The position numbers and the translations under genes are program-made. The notes beneath the pieces are model-generated. The model did not search any database. It was not told the DNA's origin and saw only the letters and a list, made by a program, of their open reading frames with translations. This document shows, in pieces, positions 15,896-24,081 of a DNA stretch of 64,000 nt (the first letter of the stretch is position 1; every line of letters starts with the position of its first letter). Source of the stretch: Caballeronia catudaia (lineage in GTDB: Bacteria; Pseudomonadota; Gammaproteobacteria; Burkholderiales; Burkholderiaceae); the NCBI RefSeq assembly GCF_001544755.2, contig NZ_FCOF02000005.1, positions 124,001 through 188,000 on the forward strand, in the 5' to 3' direction.

Positions 15896-17017
15896 CTACG
15901 CCCTGATTTCGAATCCCGCGAGATACGCCGCCACATCGCCGCCATCCCAGACGCGGCCATCGCAGAATGTCGCCGCGCACCGCTCGCCGGGCACGGCCAC
16001 GCCCGCCGCCAGCGCCGCTTCGCGATAAAGCGCGGTCTGATTGACCGCCTGCGCGACGGCGGCATCGTCGAGATCACCGGCGAGCATGCCCCAGCGCCGA
16101 TACTGCGCGATGAACCACAGCCCGTCCGAAATACGCGGATAGTTGACCGCGCCGTCATCGAAGAAACGCACTGGCAGCGCGCGCGCATTGCCGCCATCGG
16201 GCGCGGCAAGACGCGGCTCGATCAGCGCGCGCGGCACGTCGAGCAGTTCCGCCGATGCCAGCGCTTGCGCGATTTGCGCGCGATGTGCGCCAGCATCGAG
16301 CCATGCGCAGGCGTCGAGCATCGTGCGTACGAGCGCGCGCGCCGTGTTCGGATTGAGCGCGGCGAAATCGCGCCGGCACGCGAGCACCTTTTCCGGATGA
16401 TCCGGCCAGATCTCGCTCGTGTAGGCGACCGTCCCGCCCGCGCCGCGCGCCTCGGCCACCGCGTGCCACGGTTCGCCCGCGCAGAAGCCGTCGAGCCCGC
16501 CTTCGACCATCGCATCGGCCATGCGGGGCGGCGGAATCACGACGCTCTGCACGTCGCGCAACGGATGCACGCCGTGGGCCGCGAGCCAGTAATACAGCCA
16601 CATTGCGTGCGTGCCGGTCGGGAAGGTCTGCGCGATGACAAGCTTGCGGCCGAGCGACGAGAGCGCGTCTTTCACGCTCGCGCCGTTTTGAATCGCATCG
16701 GCGAGCGGGCGCGACAGTGTGATCGCCTGACCGTTGCGATTGAGGACCATCAGCACGGCCATGTCCGCCTGCGGCCCGCCGATGCCCAGTTGCACGCCGT
16801 AGACGAGCCCGTAAAGCGCATGCGCGGCGTCGATTTCGCCGGAGAGCAGCTTGTCGCGCACGGCGGCCCACGAAGGCTGTCGGCACAGTTCGATCGTGAT
16901 GCCGTGACGCGCGCCGAGTTCGCGCAATGCGGCGACGGCGAGCGGCGCGGCATCGGACAGGGCGACGAAGCCGAGCCGCAGATGCGTGCGCTCGGGTTGG
17001 GAAGAAGTGATGTTCAT
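15896..17017 (-). CDS. nasS: Nitrate/nitrite sensor NasS (NrtA/CmpA-like, cytosolic)
   Basis: A 373-residue protein of the NrtA/CmpA solute-binding fold (LRLGFVALSDAAPLAVA, GEIDAAHALYGL, FPTGTHAMWLYYWLAAHGV, GFCAGEPWHAVA). It has no signal peptide, which separates the cytosolic sensor NasS from periplasmic transport proteins. Known role of the family: NasS binds and inhibits the antiterminator NasT and releases it when nitrate or nitrite binds. It lies 15 bp downstream of nasT on the same strand, as in other proteobacteria. The RNA targets of the pair appear to be the two leaders described at 18.4 kb and 30.5 kb. Confidence 0.9.
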   Translation of the reverse strand: MNITSSQPERTHLRLGFVALSDAAPLAVAALRELGARHGITIELCRQPSWAAVRDKLLSGEIDAAHALYGLVYGVQLGIGGPQADMAVLMVLNRNGQAITLSRPLADAIQNGASVKDALSSLGRKLVIAQTFPTGTHAMWLYYWLAAHGVHPLRDVQSVVIPPPRMADAMVEGGLDGFCAGEPWHAVAEARGAGGTVAYTSEIWPDHPEKVLACRRDFAALNPNTARALVRTMLDACAWLDAGAHRAQIAQALASAELLDVPRALIEPRLAAPDGGNARALPVRFFDDGAVNYPRISDGLWFIAQYRRWGMLAGDLDDAAVAQAVNQTALYREAALAAGVAVPGERCAATFCDGRVWDGGDVAAYLAGFEIRA

Positions 17018-17032
17018 AAGATCTCGGGGAAG

Positions 17033-17644
17033 CTAGAGCAGATCGGCCATCGCGAGCAGTTGCCGCGCGATTTCCGCGACCTTCACGCCCTGATCCATCG
17101 CGCGCTTGCGCAGCGCTGCGTACGCGTCCTGTTCGGACATGCCGCGCTTGTCCATCAACAGCCGTTTCGCACGGTCGATGACCTTGCGCTGTTCCAGCTC
17201 GTTCTCCACTTGCGCGAGGCGTTGCCGCAACTGTTCTTCATGCGCGAAGCGCGCGAGCGCCACTTCGATGATCGGCGCGAGCCGCGCGCTCGCCAGCCCT
17301 TCGACGGAATACGCGGTCACGCCCGCGCCGACCGCCGCGCGGATGAACTGCTGGTCGGCGTCGTTGCTGAACATCAGCACGGGGCGCGGCGCGGCCTTGT
17401 TCATCACGGCGAGCTGTTCGAGCGTGTCGCGCGAAGGCGATTCGGTATCGATGATGACGACATCGGGCTTCCGGCTCTCGACCGCCTCGTGCAGCGCCGA
17501 TGGCGCGGCGACTTCGGCGAGCATGTCGTAGCCCATGCGCGCGAGTTGCTCGCGCAAATCGCCGATGGGCTTGTCGGTATCGGTGACGAGAAGAACGCGC
17601 AGCCTGCGCGCCGCTTCACGCGGCATGGGCAAGACCTGTGGCAT
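17033..17644 (-). CDS. nasT: ANTAR-domain antiterminator NasT
   Basis: A 203-residue regulator with an N-terminal receiver-like domain (about 14-130, VVIIDTESPS with D66 at the phospho-site position) and a C-terminal ANTAR RNA-binding domain (about 135-200: RAKRLLMDKRGMSEQDAYAALRKRAM). ANTAR proteins bind tandem hairpins with A1/G4 hexaloops and prevent terminator formation. Two such leaders are present in this window. The gene overlaps the SUMT 3' end by up to 29 bp; an internal ATG at 17626 would shorten this to 11 bp. Its operon has a sigma-54-type promoter, consistent with nitrogen control. Confidence 0.92.
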   Translation of the reverse strand: MPQVLPMPREAARRLRVLLVTDTDKPIGDLREQLARMGYDMLAEVAAPSALHEAVESRKPDVVIIDTESPSRDTLEQLAVMNKAAPRPVLMFSNDADQQFIRAAVGAGVTAYSVEGLASARLAPIIEVALARFAHEEQLRQRLAQVENELEQRKVIDRAKRLLMDKRGMSEQDAYAALRKRAMDQGVKVAEIARQLLAMADLL

Positions 17645-18383
17645 GCGTTGCGAATTCGGCCGCCTCGCCGATCGCCCCGCCGATGAGAATGACCGCCGGA
17701 CTGCCGAGACCGGCGGCCGTGGCGTCTTCAGCGAGCCGGTCGAGCGTCGTGACGAGCCGCTTTTCCATCGACGATCCCGCGTTCTGCACGACCGCCGCCG
17801 GCGTGCTCGCGGGCATTGCGGCGAGCAGCGATGCCGTGAGGCTCGCGATGCGGCTCATGCCCATATAGATCGCGAGCGTGGTGCCGGTCGCGGCGAGCGC
17901 GGCCCAGTCCGGCTGACTGTGGTCCCGCATGTGCGCGGTGACGAAGGTCACGCCCTGGCAATGATCGCGATGCGTGAGCGAGATGCCGAGTCCCGCCGCC
18001 GCCGCGAATCCCGACGACACGCCGTTGACGATCTCGACCGCGATATCCGCATCGCGCAACGCGGCGATCTCTTCGCCCGCGCGTCCGAAGAGCAGCGCGT
18101 CGCCGCCCTTCACGCGCACCACATGCAACCCCCTCTTCGCGTAGCGCTGCATGAGGCGCTCGATGAAGGCCTGTGGCGTCGACTTGCAGCCGCCGCGCTT
18201 GCCCACGCGAATCACGCGCGCTTGCGGCGCGAGCGTGACGATGTCCGCGTTGGCGAGATCGTCGACGAGCAGGATGTCGGCGGCGGCGAGCGCCTTCGCG
18301 GCGCGCAAGGTGAGCAGGTCGAGGTCGCCTGGGCCAGCGCTCAACAAGGTGACTTTGCCTGCTGGAAGCATCGTGTTGTTCAT
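17616..18383 (-). CDS. cobA: Uroporphyrinogen-III C-methyltransferase (SUMT)
   Basis: A 255-residue SAM-dependent methylase that makes precorrin-2 from uroporphyrinogen III. Landmarks: VTLLSAGPGDLDLLTLRAA near the N-terminus, VVRVKGGDALLFGRAGEE, and VTFVTAHM. The length fits the single-domain enzyme, without the CysG dehydrogenase/ferrochelatase part. Siroheme is the cofactor of the assimilatory nitrite reductase NirB encoded at 31.9 kb, which explains why the gene is first in an operon with nasT and nasS. Some positions differ from the consensus (NGVSS in place of PGITS), with no obvious loss of the SAM site. Confidence 0.9.
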   Translation of the reverse strand: MNNTMLPAGKVTLLSAGPGDLDLLTLRAAKALAAADILLVDDLANADIVTLAPQARVIRVGKRGGCKSTPQAFIERLMQRYAKRGLHVVRVKGGDALLFGRAGEEIAALRDADIAVEIVNGVSSGFAAAAGLGISLTHRDHCQGVTFVTAHMRDHSQPDWAALAATGTTLAIYMGMSRIASLTASLLAAMPASTPAAVVQNAGSSMEKRLVTTLDRLAEDATAAGLGSPAVILIGGAIGEAAEFATHATGLAHAA

Positions 18384-18412
18384 GGTCTCGTGCGTCGTGA
18401 GACAGAAAGCGA

Positions 18413-18492
18413 AACGGCGTCTGCCCGGTTCGTGCGGGAAGACGCCGTTGTCGAGGGAAGCCTGCTGGCCGGTTCACTGACGTCGTTGCCAG
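18413..18492 (-). promoter_or_regulatory. Probable NasT-responsive (ANTAR) leader of the SUMT-nasT-nasS operon
   Basis: Read on the minus strand. The first hairpin (18492-18477) is CTGGC-AACGAC-GTCAG, with one G-T wobble and a hexaloop with A at position 1 and G at 4. A second motif (18452-18441) is GAC-AACGGC-GTC, again with A1/G4, although its stem is only 3 bp. It overlaps the left arm of a strong hairpin (18449-18413: AACGGCGTCT ... AGACGCCGTT with an inner CCCG/CGGG stem) followed by an imperfect T-tract. The layout copies the leader at 30.5 kb: mutually exclusive antiterminator and terminator. The start codon follows 30 nt later. Confidence 0.6.
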
Positions 18493-18505
18493 CGCAGCAT
18501 CTTCA

Positions 18506-18521
18506 TGCAAGTAGCGGGCCA
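18506..18521 (-). promoter_or_regulatory. Sigma-54 (-24/-12) promoter of the SUMT-nasT-nasS operon
   Basis: On the minus strand TGGCCCGCTACTTGCA matches the consensus TGGCACG-N4-TTGCW except at one base, with exact GG-GC spacing. Transcription would start near 18495, three bases before the first ANTAR hairpin, leaving a leader of about 110 nt. RpoN/NtrC control fits a nitrogen-assimilation operon. Confidence 0.75.
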
Positions 18522-18644
18522 GCATATGAACGAGCCGCGCAGCGGCGCGATGCGGGCGGCAAGCACTATCGATGTGCGAAGCCCGGCCAAGAATCGCACC
18601 GATTCAGTGCGAGCGCACCCGCTTGATCGGAAGAGCAGGCCGGC

Positions 18645-19760
18645 TCAGTGCCGGTCGACGACGATGTTCAGCGCCCGGCGCAAGGGTTCGGCGGCCCCCC
18701 AAAGCAGTTGGTCTCCCGTGGTCAACACGGAATAGACGCCTTCGCCCACGCTCATCGGACGCAAGCGTCCGACCGCGACGCGCAGCGAGCCGCTCACGGC
18801 TGCCGGGCTGAGCCTGCCGATCGAATCGGCCTTGTTGTTGGGAACGAGGTCGACCCAGTCGTGTGCTTCGCGGATCAGTTTCTCCATGGCGTCCTGACCG
18901 ATGTCTTCCTTGAGCTTGAGCGTGATCGAGGCGGAATGGCTTTGCAGCGCCGCGATACGCACGCACAGTCCGTCGACGCGGATCGAGCCGGGCGGCAGGC
19001 CGAGAATCTTGTTTGTCTCGACTTCGCCCTTCCATTCCTCGCGGCTCACGCCATTGCCCAGATCCGAATCGATCCACGGAATGATGCTGCCGGCGAGCGG
19101 CGCGCCGAACTCCTTCTGCGCAAACGACGGCTGATGCTGCGCGGCGCGCGCCTTTTCGAGCAGCGTCGCGACCGGCGTGGACGGGTCGCGCAGTTCGGTC
19201 GCGACGTGGCTGGAGAGGCTCGCCATCTGCGTCAGCAACTCCCGCACGTATTTGGCGCCAGCGCCCGACGCGGCCTGATACGTCATGATGCTCATCCAGT
19301 CGACGAGGCCGGCCTTGAAGAGCCCGGTCAGGCCGATCAGCGACAGCGTGATCGAACAATTGCCGCCGATGAGATTGCGTATGCCCTGGTCCAGTCCGGC
19401 GTCGATCTGCTCGCGATTGACGGGGTCCAGCACGATGAGCGAATCATCGTCCATTCGCTTCGCGGATGCCGCGTCGATCCAGTAGCCGCGCCAGCCCGAC
19501 GCGCGCAGCGCCGGATAGATCGACTTCGTATAGTCGCCGCCCTGACACGTGACGATGATGTCCATCTCGCCGAGACGCTCGACCGACGCGGCGTCCAGTA
19601 GTGTATGGGCGTTGCCTTCCAGGTCCCGGTGTGTCGCGCCGGATGCCGACGCGCTGAAATAGAACGGCGTGATGCGCCGAAAGTCGCGCTCCTCGTGCAT
19701 GCGCTTCATCAGCACGGAGCCGACCATGCCTCGCCAACCGATCAAACCTGTTTTCGTCAT
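18645..19760 (-). CDS. asd: Aspartate-semialdehyde dehydrogenase (gene-cluster copy)
   Basis: A 371-residue enzyme of the proteobacterial Asd type, making L-aspartate-4-semialdehyde from aspartyl phosphate with NADPH. The nucleotide motif GLIGWRGMVGS opens the protein and the catalytic residues of E. coli Asd are all present at nearly the same numbers: C135 (GGNCSITL), Q162, E241, K244, R268 and H275. It therefore looks active. It is the last gene of the nine-gene cluster, far from the usual leu-asd neighbourhood, so it may be a second copy for precursor supply or self-resistance. The ATG at 19760 has AAGGA upstream; longer readings to 19889 have no support. Confidence 0.92.
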   Translation of the reverse strand: MTKTGLIGWRGMVGSVLMKRMHEERDFRRITPFYFSASASGATHRDLEGNAHTLLDAASVERLGEMDIIVTCQGGDYTKSIYPALRASGWRGYWIDAASAKRMDDDSLIVLDPVNREQIDAGLDQGIRNLIGGNCSITLSLIGLTGLFKAGLVDWMSIMTYQAASGAGAKYVRELLTQMASLSSHVATELRDPSTPVATLLEKARAAQHQPSFAQKEFGAPLAGSIIPWIDSDLGNGVSREEWKGEVETNKILGLPPGSIRVDGLCVRIAALQSHSASITLKLKEDIGQDAMEKLIREAHDWVDLVPNNKADSIGRLSPAAVSGSLRVAVGRLRPMSVGEGVYSVLTTGDQLLWGAAEPLRRALNIVVDRH

Positions 19761-19824
19761 GTGAGTTTCCTTTTTTGAGGGCACGGCTTGCGCCGACGAT
19801 GATGCAAGCAATGCGGTTATGCGG

Positions 19825-21072
19825 CTACCAGCCACGCTCGTCGCGTTCGAGAATGGCTGCACTATCTTGTTCGATGATGCTGGCGTCATGGCCCGCGCAA
19901 ATCACGATCGCCATGACATCGGAGAGCGAAGCCGGTTCATGGGCCCTGATATGGCCGGGCCTGCACAACGGGTCGATCCGGCTGACACTCGTGTAGCCGC
20001 GCAAGGATTCGCGCAGGTCGGGAAAGGGCGTATGGTTCGAGCCGAACAGGGTCAACGCCCGGGCGTAACGGCGCTCGTCGCGCGCTTCGAATCTGTTGCG
20101 AAGTGGTTCGCCCGCCAGCGCGGCGGCAAGCAGTTCGGGTTGAGTCGGCAGTTCGCAGCACTGCGCGTTCAGATTCGTCGCGCCGCGCAAGCCGCCGATG
20201 CGCGGGTTGAGCTCGATCAGCACCGGACCGTCGGCGTCGAGAAACAGCTCGCTGTGCGCAAAGCCGTTGCGATAGCCGAGCGCATTCAGGCAATCGGTGA
20301 GATAGCGCCTGATCCTGTCATGGACGGCAGGCTCCTGAACCACTTCGAAATACCGGTAAAGCGGCATGCCCGCGACATTCGCCTTGCGATATCGTTGAAT
20401 CGAGGAAATGTAGTGCTTGCCTTCGAGCGAAAAGGAATCGACGAAGTACTCGTCGCCTTCGATCAGCTCGGACACGATGAAGCGGTCGAGCGGGTCGCCT
20501 TCGCAGAACACGGTGAGATCCTGGCGCAACGCGTCCAGCCGCGCGCCGGAGAAATAGGCGCCCAATGCCTCCGACGAGCTTATCGCCGACGCGCCCTTCG
20601 AACCCACGCCCTTGAGCGGCTTCAGAAAGAACGGATAGCCGAAGCCCGCTTGTTCGTGCGCTGTACGCACGCTGCGCTCGTCGGGCATCGCGAGCGCCTG
20701 CCTGATGAAACGCAGTCCGGCCGTTTCGAGCCGGCGCTGAACCCGTGCCTTGTCGCTTCGTGAACATGAAGACGACACGTCGTTGCCCCGCCCGGGCGTA
20801 AGCAGGGAAGCGAGTTCGTCGGTGAGCCGCACCGTGCTCTCGCTGCCGTTGAGGACAAAATCGAATTCGTCATCGCCGAGCAATGCGACGATGGCCGCGG
20901 CATCCGGCCGGCAGAATATCTGCCGGTCGAAATGTTCCGGATCCGGCTTCGTGTACGCGTCATACCCTTGTTCGCCGCGCGTGAAGATGGCGGTTGCGCT
21001 GATCTTCAACGCCTTCAGGGCGGCGGAGAGATACTTGGCCGACGATAGCGGATTGACGAGCAGAATATGCAT
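19825..21072 (-). CDS. ATP-grasp ligase
   Basis: A 415-residue protein of the ATP-grasp superfamily, of the type that joins a carboxylate (often an amino acid) to an amine via an acyl phosphate. Visible parts: N-terminal MHILLVNPLSSAKYLSAAL, the P-loop-like lid FFLKPLKGVGSKGA, VSELIEGDEYFVDSF, and the metal-binding VLIELNPRIGG near residue 285. This resembles carbamoyl-phosphate-synthase-like amino-acid ligases. In a cluster without any condensation domain it is the best candidate for amide or dipeptide bond formation (inference). The ATG at 21072 is preferred to a TTG at 21108 that immediately follows the thioesterase stop. Confidence 0.85.
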   Translation of the reverse strand: MHILLVNPLSSAKYLSAALKALKISATAIFTRGEQGYDAYTKPDPEHFDRQIFCRPDAAAIVALLGDDEFDFVLNGSESTVRLTDELASLLTPGRGNDVSSSCSRSDKARVQRRLETAGLRFIRQALAMPDERSVRTAHEQAGFGYPFFLKPLKGVGSKGASAISSSEALGAYFSGARLDALRQDLTVFCEGDPLDRFIVSELIEGDEYFVDSFSLEGKHYISSIQRYRKANVAGMPLYRYFEVVQEPAVHDRIRRYLTDCLNALGYRNGFAHSELFLDADGPVLIELNPRIGGLRGATNLNAQCCELPTQPELLAAALAGEPLRNRFEARDERRYARALTLFGSNHTPFPDLRESLRGYTSVSRIDPLCRPGHIRAHEPASLSDVMAIVICAGHDASIIEQDSAAILERDERGW

Positions 21073-21108
21073 GATGGAAGGTCTGGATGCGTGCGGCTCA
21101 GGAGGCAA

Positions 21109-21885
21109 TCAAGTTTCGGATTCAGGCATGGACAGCATGTAGCGCGCGATCGTCCGGGTGAGGATCGACCGGCCCGGCGTTTCCACATACATGTGCTCGC
21201 CTTCGATTTCGATCGATGTGAATCCTGCTTTGGACGAGCGCCGCCATTCGCGGACGGCGGCGGCGCTCGCGGACGGATCACGCGTCGCGCTGAACGCGAC
21301 GATCGGAATATCCAGCACGGACCACCGGGCGTCTGCCGCGGAATCGAAATAGAGACTCAAATCGCTTTCGTAAGCGGCCGAAGCGATTTGAACGAACTCC
21401 GCCATTTCATCGTCCGCGTCGGCTGAGTGCGCGAAGTGTGGCCCGAACCGCGCGAGCATCGCCCGGGCAAATGCGTAGCGGGCCGCCGCACGTGCTTCAG
21501 CAACGATGTTGGGACTGATGGCCGAGATGAACAGTCGATCGGGCGGTCTCAGACCACGCTCCGTCAGCAAAGCGGCGGTCTGATAGGCGAGAAAGCCGCC
21601 GAGACTGTGGCCGAAGAGCGAGTAGGGACGGTCGAGCCTGTGCTGAAGCGCGTCGGCGGCTTCCTCGACGACTTCGGACAGTGAGGTGCGGGGAGACTCG
21701 GCAATGCGATCCTCTCGGCCGGCGCGCTGCATCGCACAGATTTCGATGCCGGGCGCAAAGTCGTCCAGCCATCGGTGCACCGACCATGCGCCCGCGCCCG
21801 AATAGGGAAAAATCACGAGACGCGGAGAAAGCGAAGAATGCGACGCTTCGCGAATCAGTCTGAAGCAGCGGTCTGGCTCACGCAT
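21109..21885 (-). CDS. Type II thioesterase (alpha-beta hydrolase)
   Basis: A 258-residue thioesterase of the GrsT/TEII family. Signature features: LVIFPYSGAG near residue 24, nucleophile S94 in FGHSLGGFLAYQ, the aspartate region VAFSATRDP and the histidine in IEGEHMYVE. These enzymes hydrolyse acyl or aminoacyl groups from carrier proteins, for proofreading or product release. The only carrier protein in the cluster is the PCP of the A-PCP protein, so release from it is likely. A TTG at 21897 overlapping the MFS stop (TTGA) is a possible alternative start; the ATG at 21885 gives the usual N-terminus. Confidence 0.88.
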   Translation of the reverse strand: MREPDRCFRLIREASHSSLSPRLVIFPYSGAGAWSVHRWLDDFAPGIEICAMQRAGREDRIAESPRTSLSEVVEEAADALQHRLDRPYSLFGHSLGGFLAYQTAALLTERGLRPPDRLFISAISPNIVAEARAAARYAFARAMLARFGPHFAHSADADDEMAEFVQIASAAYESDLSLYFDSAADARWSVLDIPIVAFSATRDPSASAAAVREWRRSSKAGFTSIEIEGEHMYVETPGRSILTRTIARYMLSMPESET

Positions 21886-21893
21886 GACGCGGC

Positions 21894-23177
21894 TCAATCA
21901 TGATTCGACGACGGGCGGCGCGGTGGCGCGGCATGCCCGACGCCGGACCTGTCCGCGTCGCGCCGCGAGGCATGACGCGCGCCGAGTAGACAGACGAGTG
22001 CGGCAGCCACGAAGGTGGCGAGCAGAGCGGCGTCCACGCGGAACAACGATCGCATCGACAAGCTGTCTCCCCAGCGGCTGACGCCGGCATACACTGCCAG
22101 ACTCAGGCAGGCGATCAGCATCAATGTCAGGGACTTGACCTTGGCATAGAGCGCCGGCACGACCGTTTGAAGCATGGCCGTGTCGGCGCTGACTCGCATC
22201 ATGCAGTTCAGCGCGCCCATCATGAACATTGCCGCAGCGGCGAGGACGGGCTCACCGGCCAACGAAAGGAATGTCAGCGTGGCGCTCATCGCCAGCAGTC
22301 CGCAGAGCCCCTGTGTGGCGGCGCGCGCGCGCCGGGCGAAGAGCGGCAGCAGCAAGCCGCCCGCGATCGAGCCGAAGCCCCAGAATGCGTCGACCAGTCC
22401 GAACGACACCGACGATCCCTTGAGGTCGCGCGCCACGAAAATGGGCATGGCCGTATTGCAGAAATTCATGTTGGCGTACGCCATGATCAGCACCGCGCAC
22501 GGGATCAGCAAGGCGTTGTTTTTCGCGAGGTAGCGGAAGGTGACCTGGTAGTCTGTCAGCACGCTGCGCGGCGTGTTCGACGCTGGCGATGGCGTGGCCG
22601 ATGCCCTGTTTCCGATCGAGTAGATCAGCACGCCGGAGAGAACGAGCGCGGCGGCGACCAAGCCGAGCGTGCCATACGCGCCGATCAAAACCACCAGTGC
22701 GCCGCCCGCGCTGGCGCCCGTCGTGACACCTACCTGCATGCTCATGTTGGTGACGATATTCGCCTGCAGCAGACGCTCGTGCGGCACCATATCGCGGACC
22801 ATCCCGCCGATGGCGGGCTGGAAGAAACAATCGCAGGTCGCAGAACAGAAGAGCGCGGCATAGATCACCGGGATAGCCATGCCCGGAAACTGAATGGCGA
22901 CAGCGGCGCAAAGCCAGGCGACGCCGCGCAAGAAATCGGCCGCGGCGCAAATGGCGCGTGGCGATCGCCGGTCCACGAACGCGCCGATCCACGTCGAACC
23001 CAGAATCCCGGGCAGCGTCGATACGATCATGGCGACGCCCACCGACCACGCCGACCCCGTCGACGTATAGAGATGCCACGAGATCGCGATGAACTGGACG
23101 CCGCCGGAAAACGATGCGAGGAACGCCGCGCTGGCATATTTGTAATAGTCACGTCCGAGCGGTGGGAGGCGAATCAT
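21894..23177 (-). CDS. MFS transporter (probable product exporter)
   Basis: A 427-residue major-facilitator protein with about 12 hydrophobic segments. The N-terminal half has the A-motif-like GAFVDRRSPRAI loop and the family looks like the enterobactin-exporter/MefA-like group (SWHLYTSTGSAWSVG, FCSATCDCFFQPAIGGMVRDMVP). Its position inside the nine-gene operon, overlapping the thioesterase gene, makes it the likely exporter or self-protection pump for the cluster product. The ATG at 23177 (MIRLPPLG) fits the family; an in-frame extension to 23273 would add 32 unlikely residues. Confidence 0.88.
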   Translation of the reverse strand: MIRLPPLGRDYYKYASAAFLASFSGGVQFIAISWHLYTSTGSAWSVGVAMIVSTLPGILGSTWIGAFVDRRSPRAICAAADFLRGVAWLCAAVAIQFPGMAIPVIYAALFCSATCDCFFQPAIGGMVRDMVPHERLLQANIVTNMSMQVGVTTGASAGGALVVLIGAYGTLGLVAAALVLSGVLIYSIGNRASATPSPASNTPRSVLTDYQVTFRYLAKNNALLIPCAVLIMAYANMNFCNTAMPIFVARDLKGSSVSFGLVDAFWGFGSIAGGLLLPLFARRARAATQGLCGLLAMSATLTFLSLAGEPVLAAAAMFMMGALNCMMRVSADTAMLQTVVPALYAKVKSLTLMLIACLSLAVYAGVSRWGDSLSMRSLFRVDAALLATFVAAALVCLLGARHASRRDADRSGVGHAAPPRRPSSNHD

Positions 23178-23289
23178 AGGGGAAGCATTGTTGAACGTGT
23201 ATTGCCAGCGTGTCTTGCGCGATCGATCTGATGAGTATAACAAACTAAGCATTTCGAATGATCTGCAATGCAATGCGATGCATGCGTGG

Positions 23290-24069
23290 CTACAGCCGCG
23301 TCGCGAAAACGTCGAAAATGCCGGTGCCTTCGAGAAGCGCGTTCTGGCTCACGTCGGCCTCGAAGCCGTGCGCCGCGAGAACCTGCATGATCGGATCGAG
23401 CCGGCCGTCCTGCGCGTGCACTTCCAGGGCGATTCGTTCGATCAACGGCCAGTGTTCTGCCCCGATGCCTTCGAGAACGTCGCGTTCGCTCTTTTCGACA
23501 TCGACCTTCAGAAGCCCGACGCGTTCGATCCGATGCGCCTCGATCACGTCCGAGAGCGTCACGAGCGTACACGTCGATTCGGCGGTATCGAACTTCCTGT
23601 CAAGGAGAACATCGATGCTTTCCCGATCGACGCCGATATTGCGCAGATACCGCGCCGCGACCGCCCTGTCTGCCTCGGCGTCGCTGTACAAACCCGACAT
23701 GACGCTGTTGGCCGGGTAGTAACTGAATGCCGTCGAGCCGCGCGTGGCTGCCGCCGCCGCTTCGATGATCGTGGCGTCGACGTGATGTCTCACGATGTTC
23801 TCCCTTAACGCGGAGATCGCGAGCGGCAGCGGTTCGACGCAGAAGAAGCGCAAGCCCGGACAAAATCCGTGCAGAAACAGCGTGGTCAAGCCGATATTCG
23901 CGCCGACGTCGAACACGACATCACCTGCCTTCAGACCCGACGCGGCGCGTGCATAGCATCGATCGACGAAAATCTCCTGGTAAAGCGCGCGGGCTTCGCC
24001 CGGATCATGGAAGTCGAAATCGACTGGAAGATTCAGTTCACGGCTGCTTTTCATGGGCGAAATCGTCAT
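23290..24069 (-). CDS. FkbM-family SAM-dependent methyltransferase
   Basis: A 259-residue methyltransferase. Motif I is DVVFDVGANIGLTTLFL near residue 50; FCVEPLPLAISALREN carries the acidic motif II residue; GLLKVDVEKSERDVLEGI is the typical FkbM block. FkbM enzymes mostly methylate hydroxyl oxygens in natural products or sugars. Given the neighbouring CmlA-type hydroxylase, O-methylation of the newly made hydroxyl is a reasonable inference. It ends 112 bp before the MFS start and follows the A-PCP gene by 12 bp. Confidence 0.88.
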   Translation of the reverse strand: MTISPMKSSRELNLPVDFDFHDPGEARALYQEIFVDRCYARAASGLKAGDVVFDVGANIGLTTLFLHGFCPGLRFFCVEPLPLAISALRENIVRHHVDATIIEAAAAATRGSTAFSYYPANSVMSGLYSDAEADRAVAARYLRNIGVDRESIDVLLDRKFDTAESTCTLVTLSDVIEAHRIERVGLLKVDVEKSERDVLEGIGAEHWPLIERIALEVHAQDGRLDPIMQVLAAHGFEADVSQNALLEGTGIFDVFATRL

Positions 24070-24081
24070 AGGGCGCGGACG

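Noticed and set aside
15611..17686. Open frame of 691 codons on the plus strand across the adenosine-kinase-like, nasS and nasT genes
   Set aside because: It spans three recognised minus-strand genes and has shadow-type composition.
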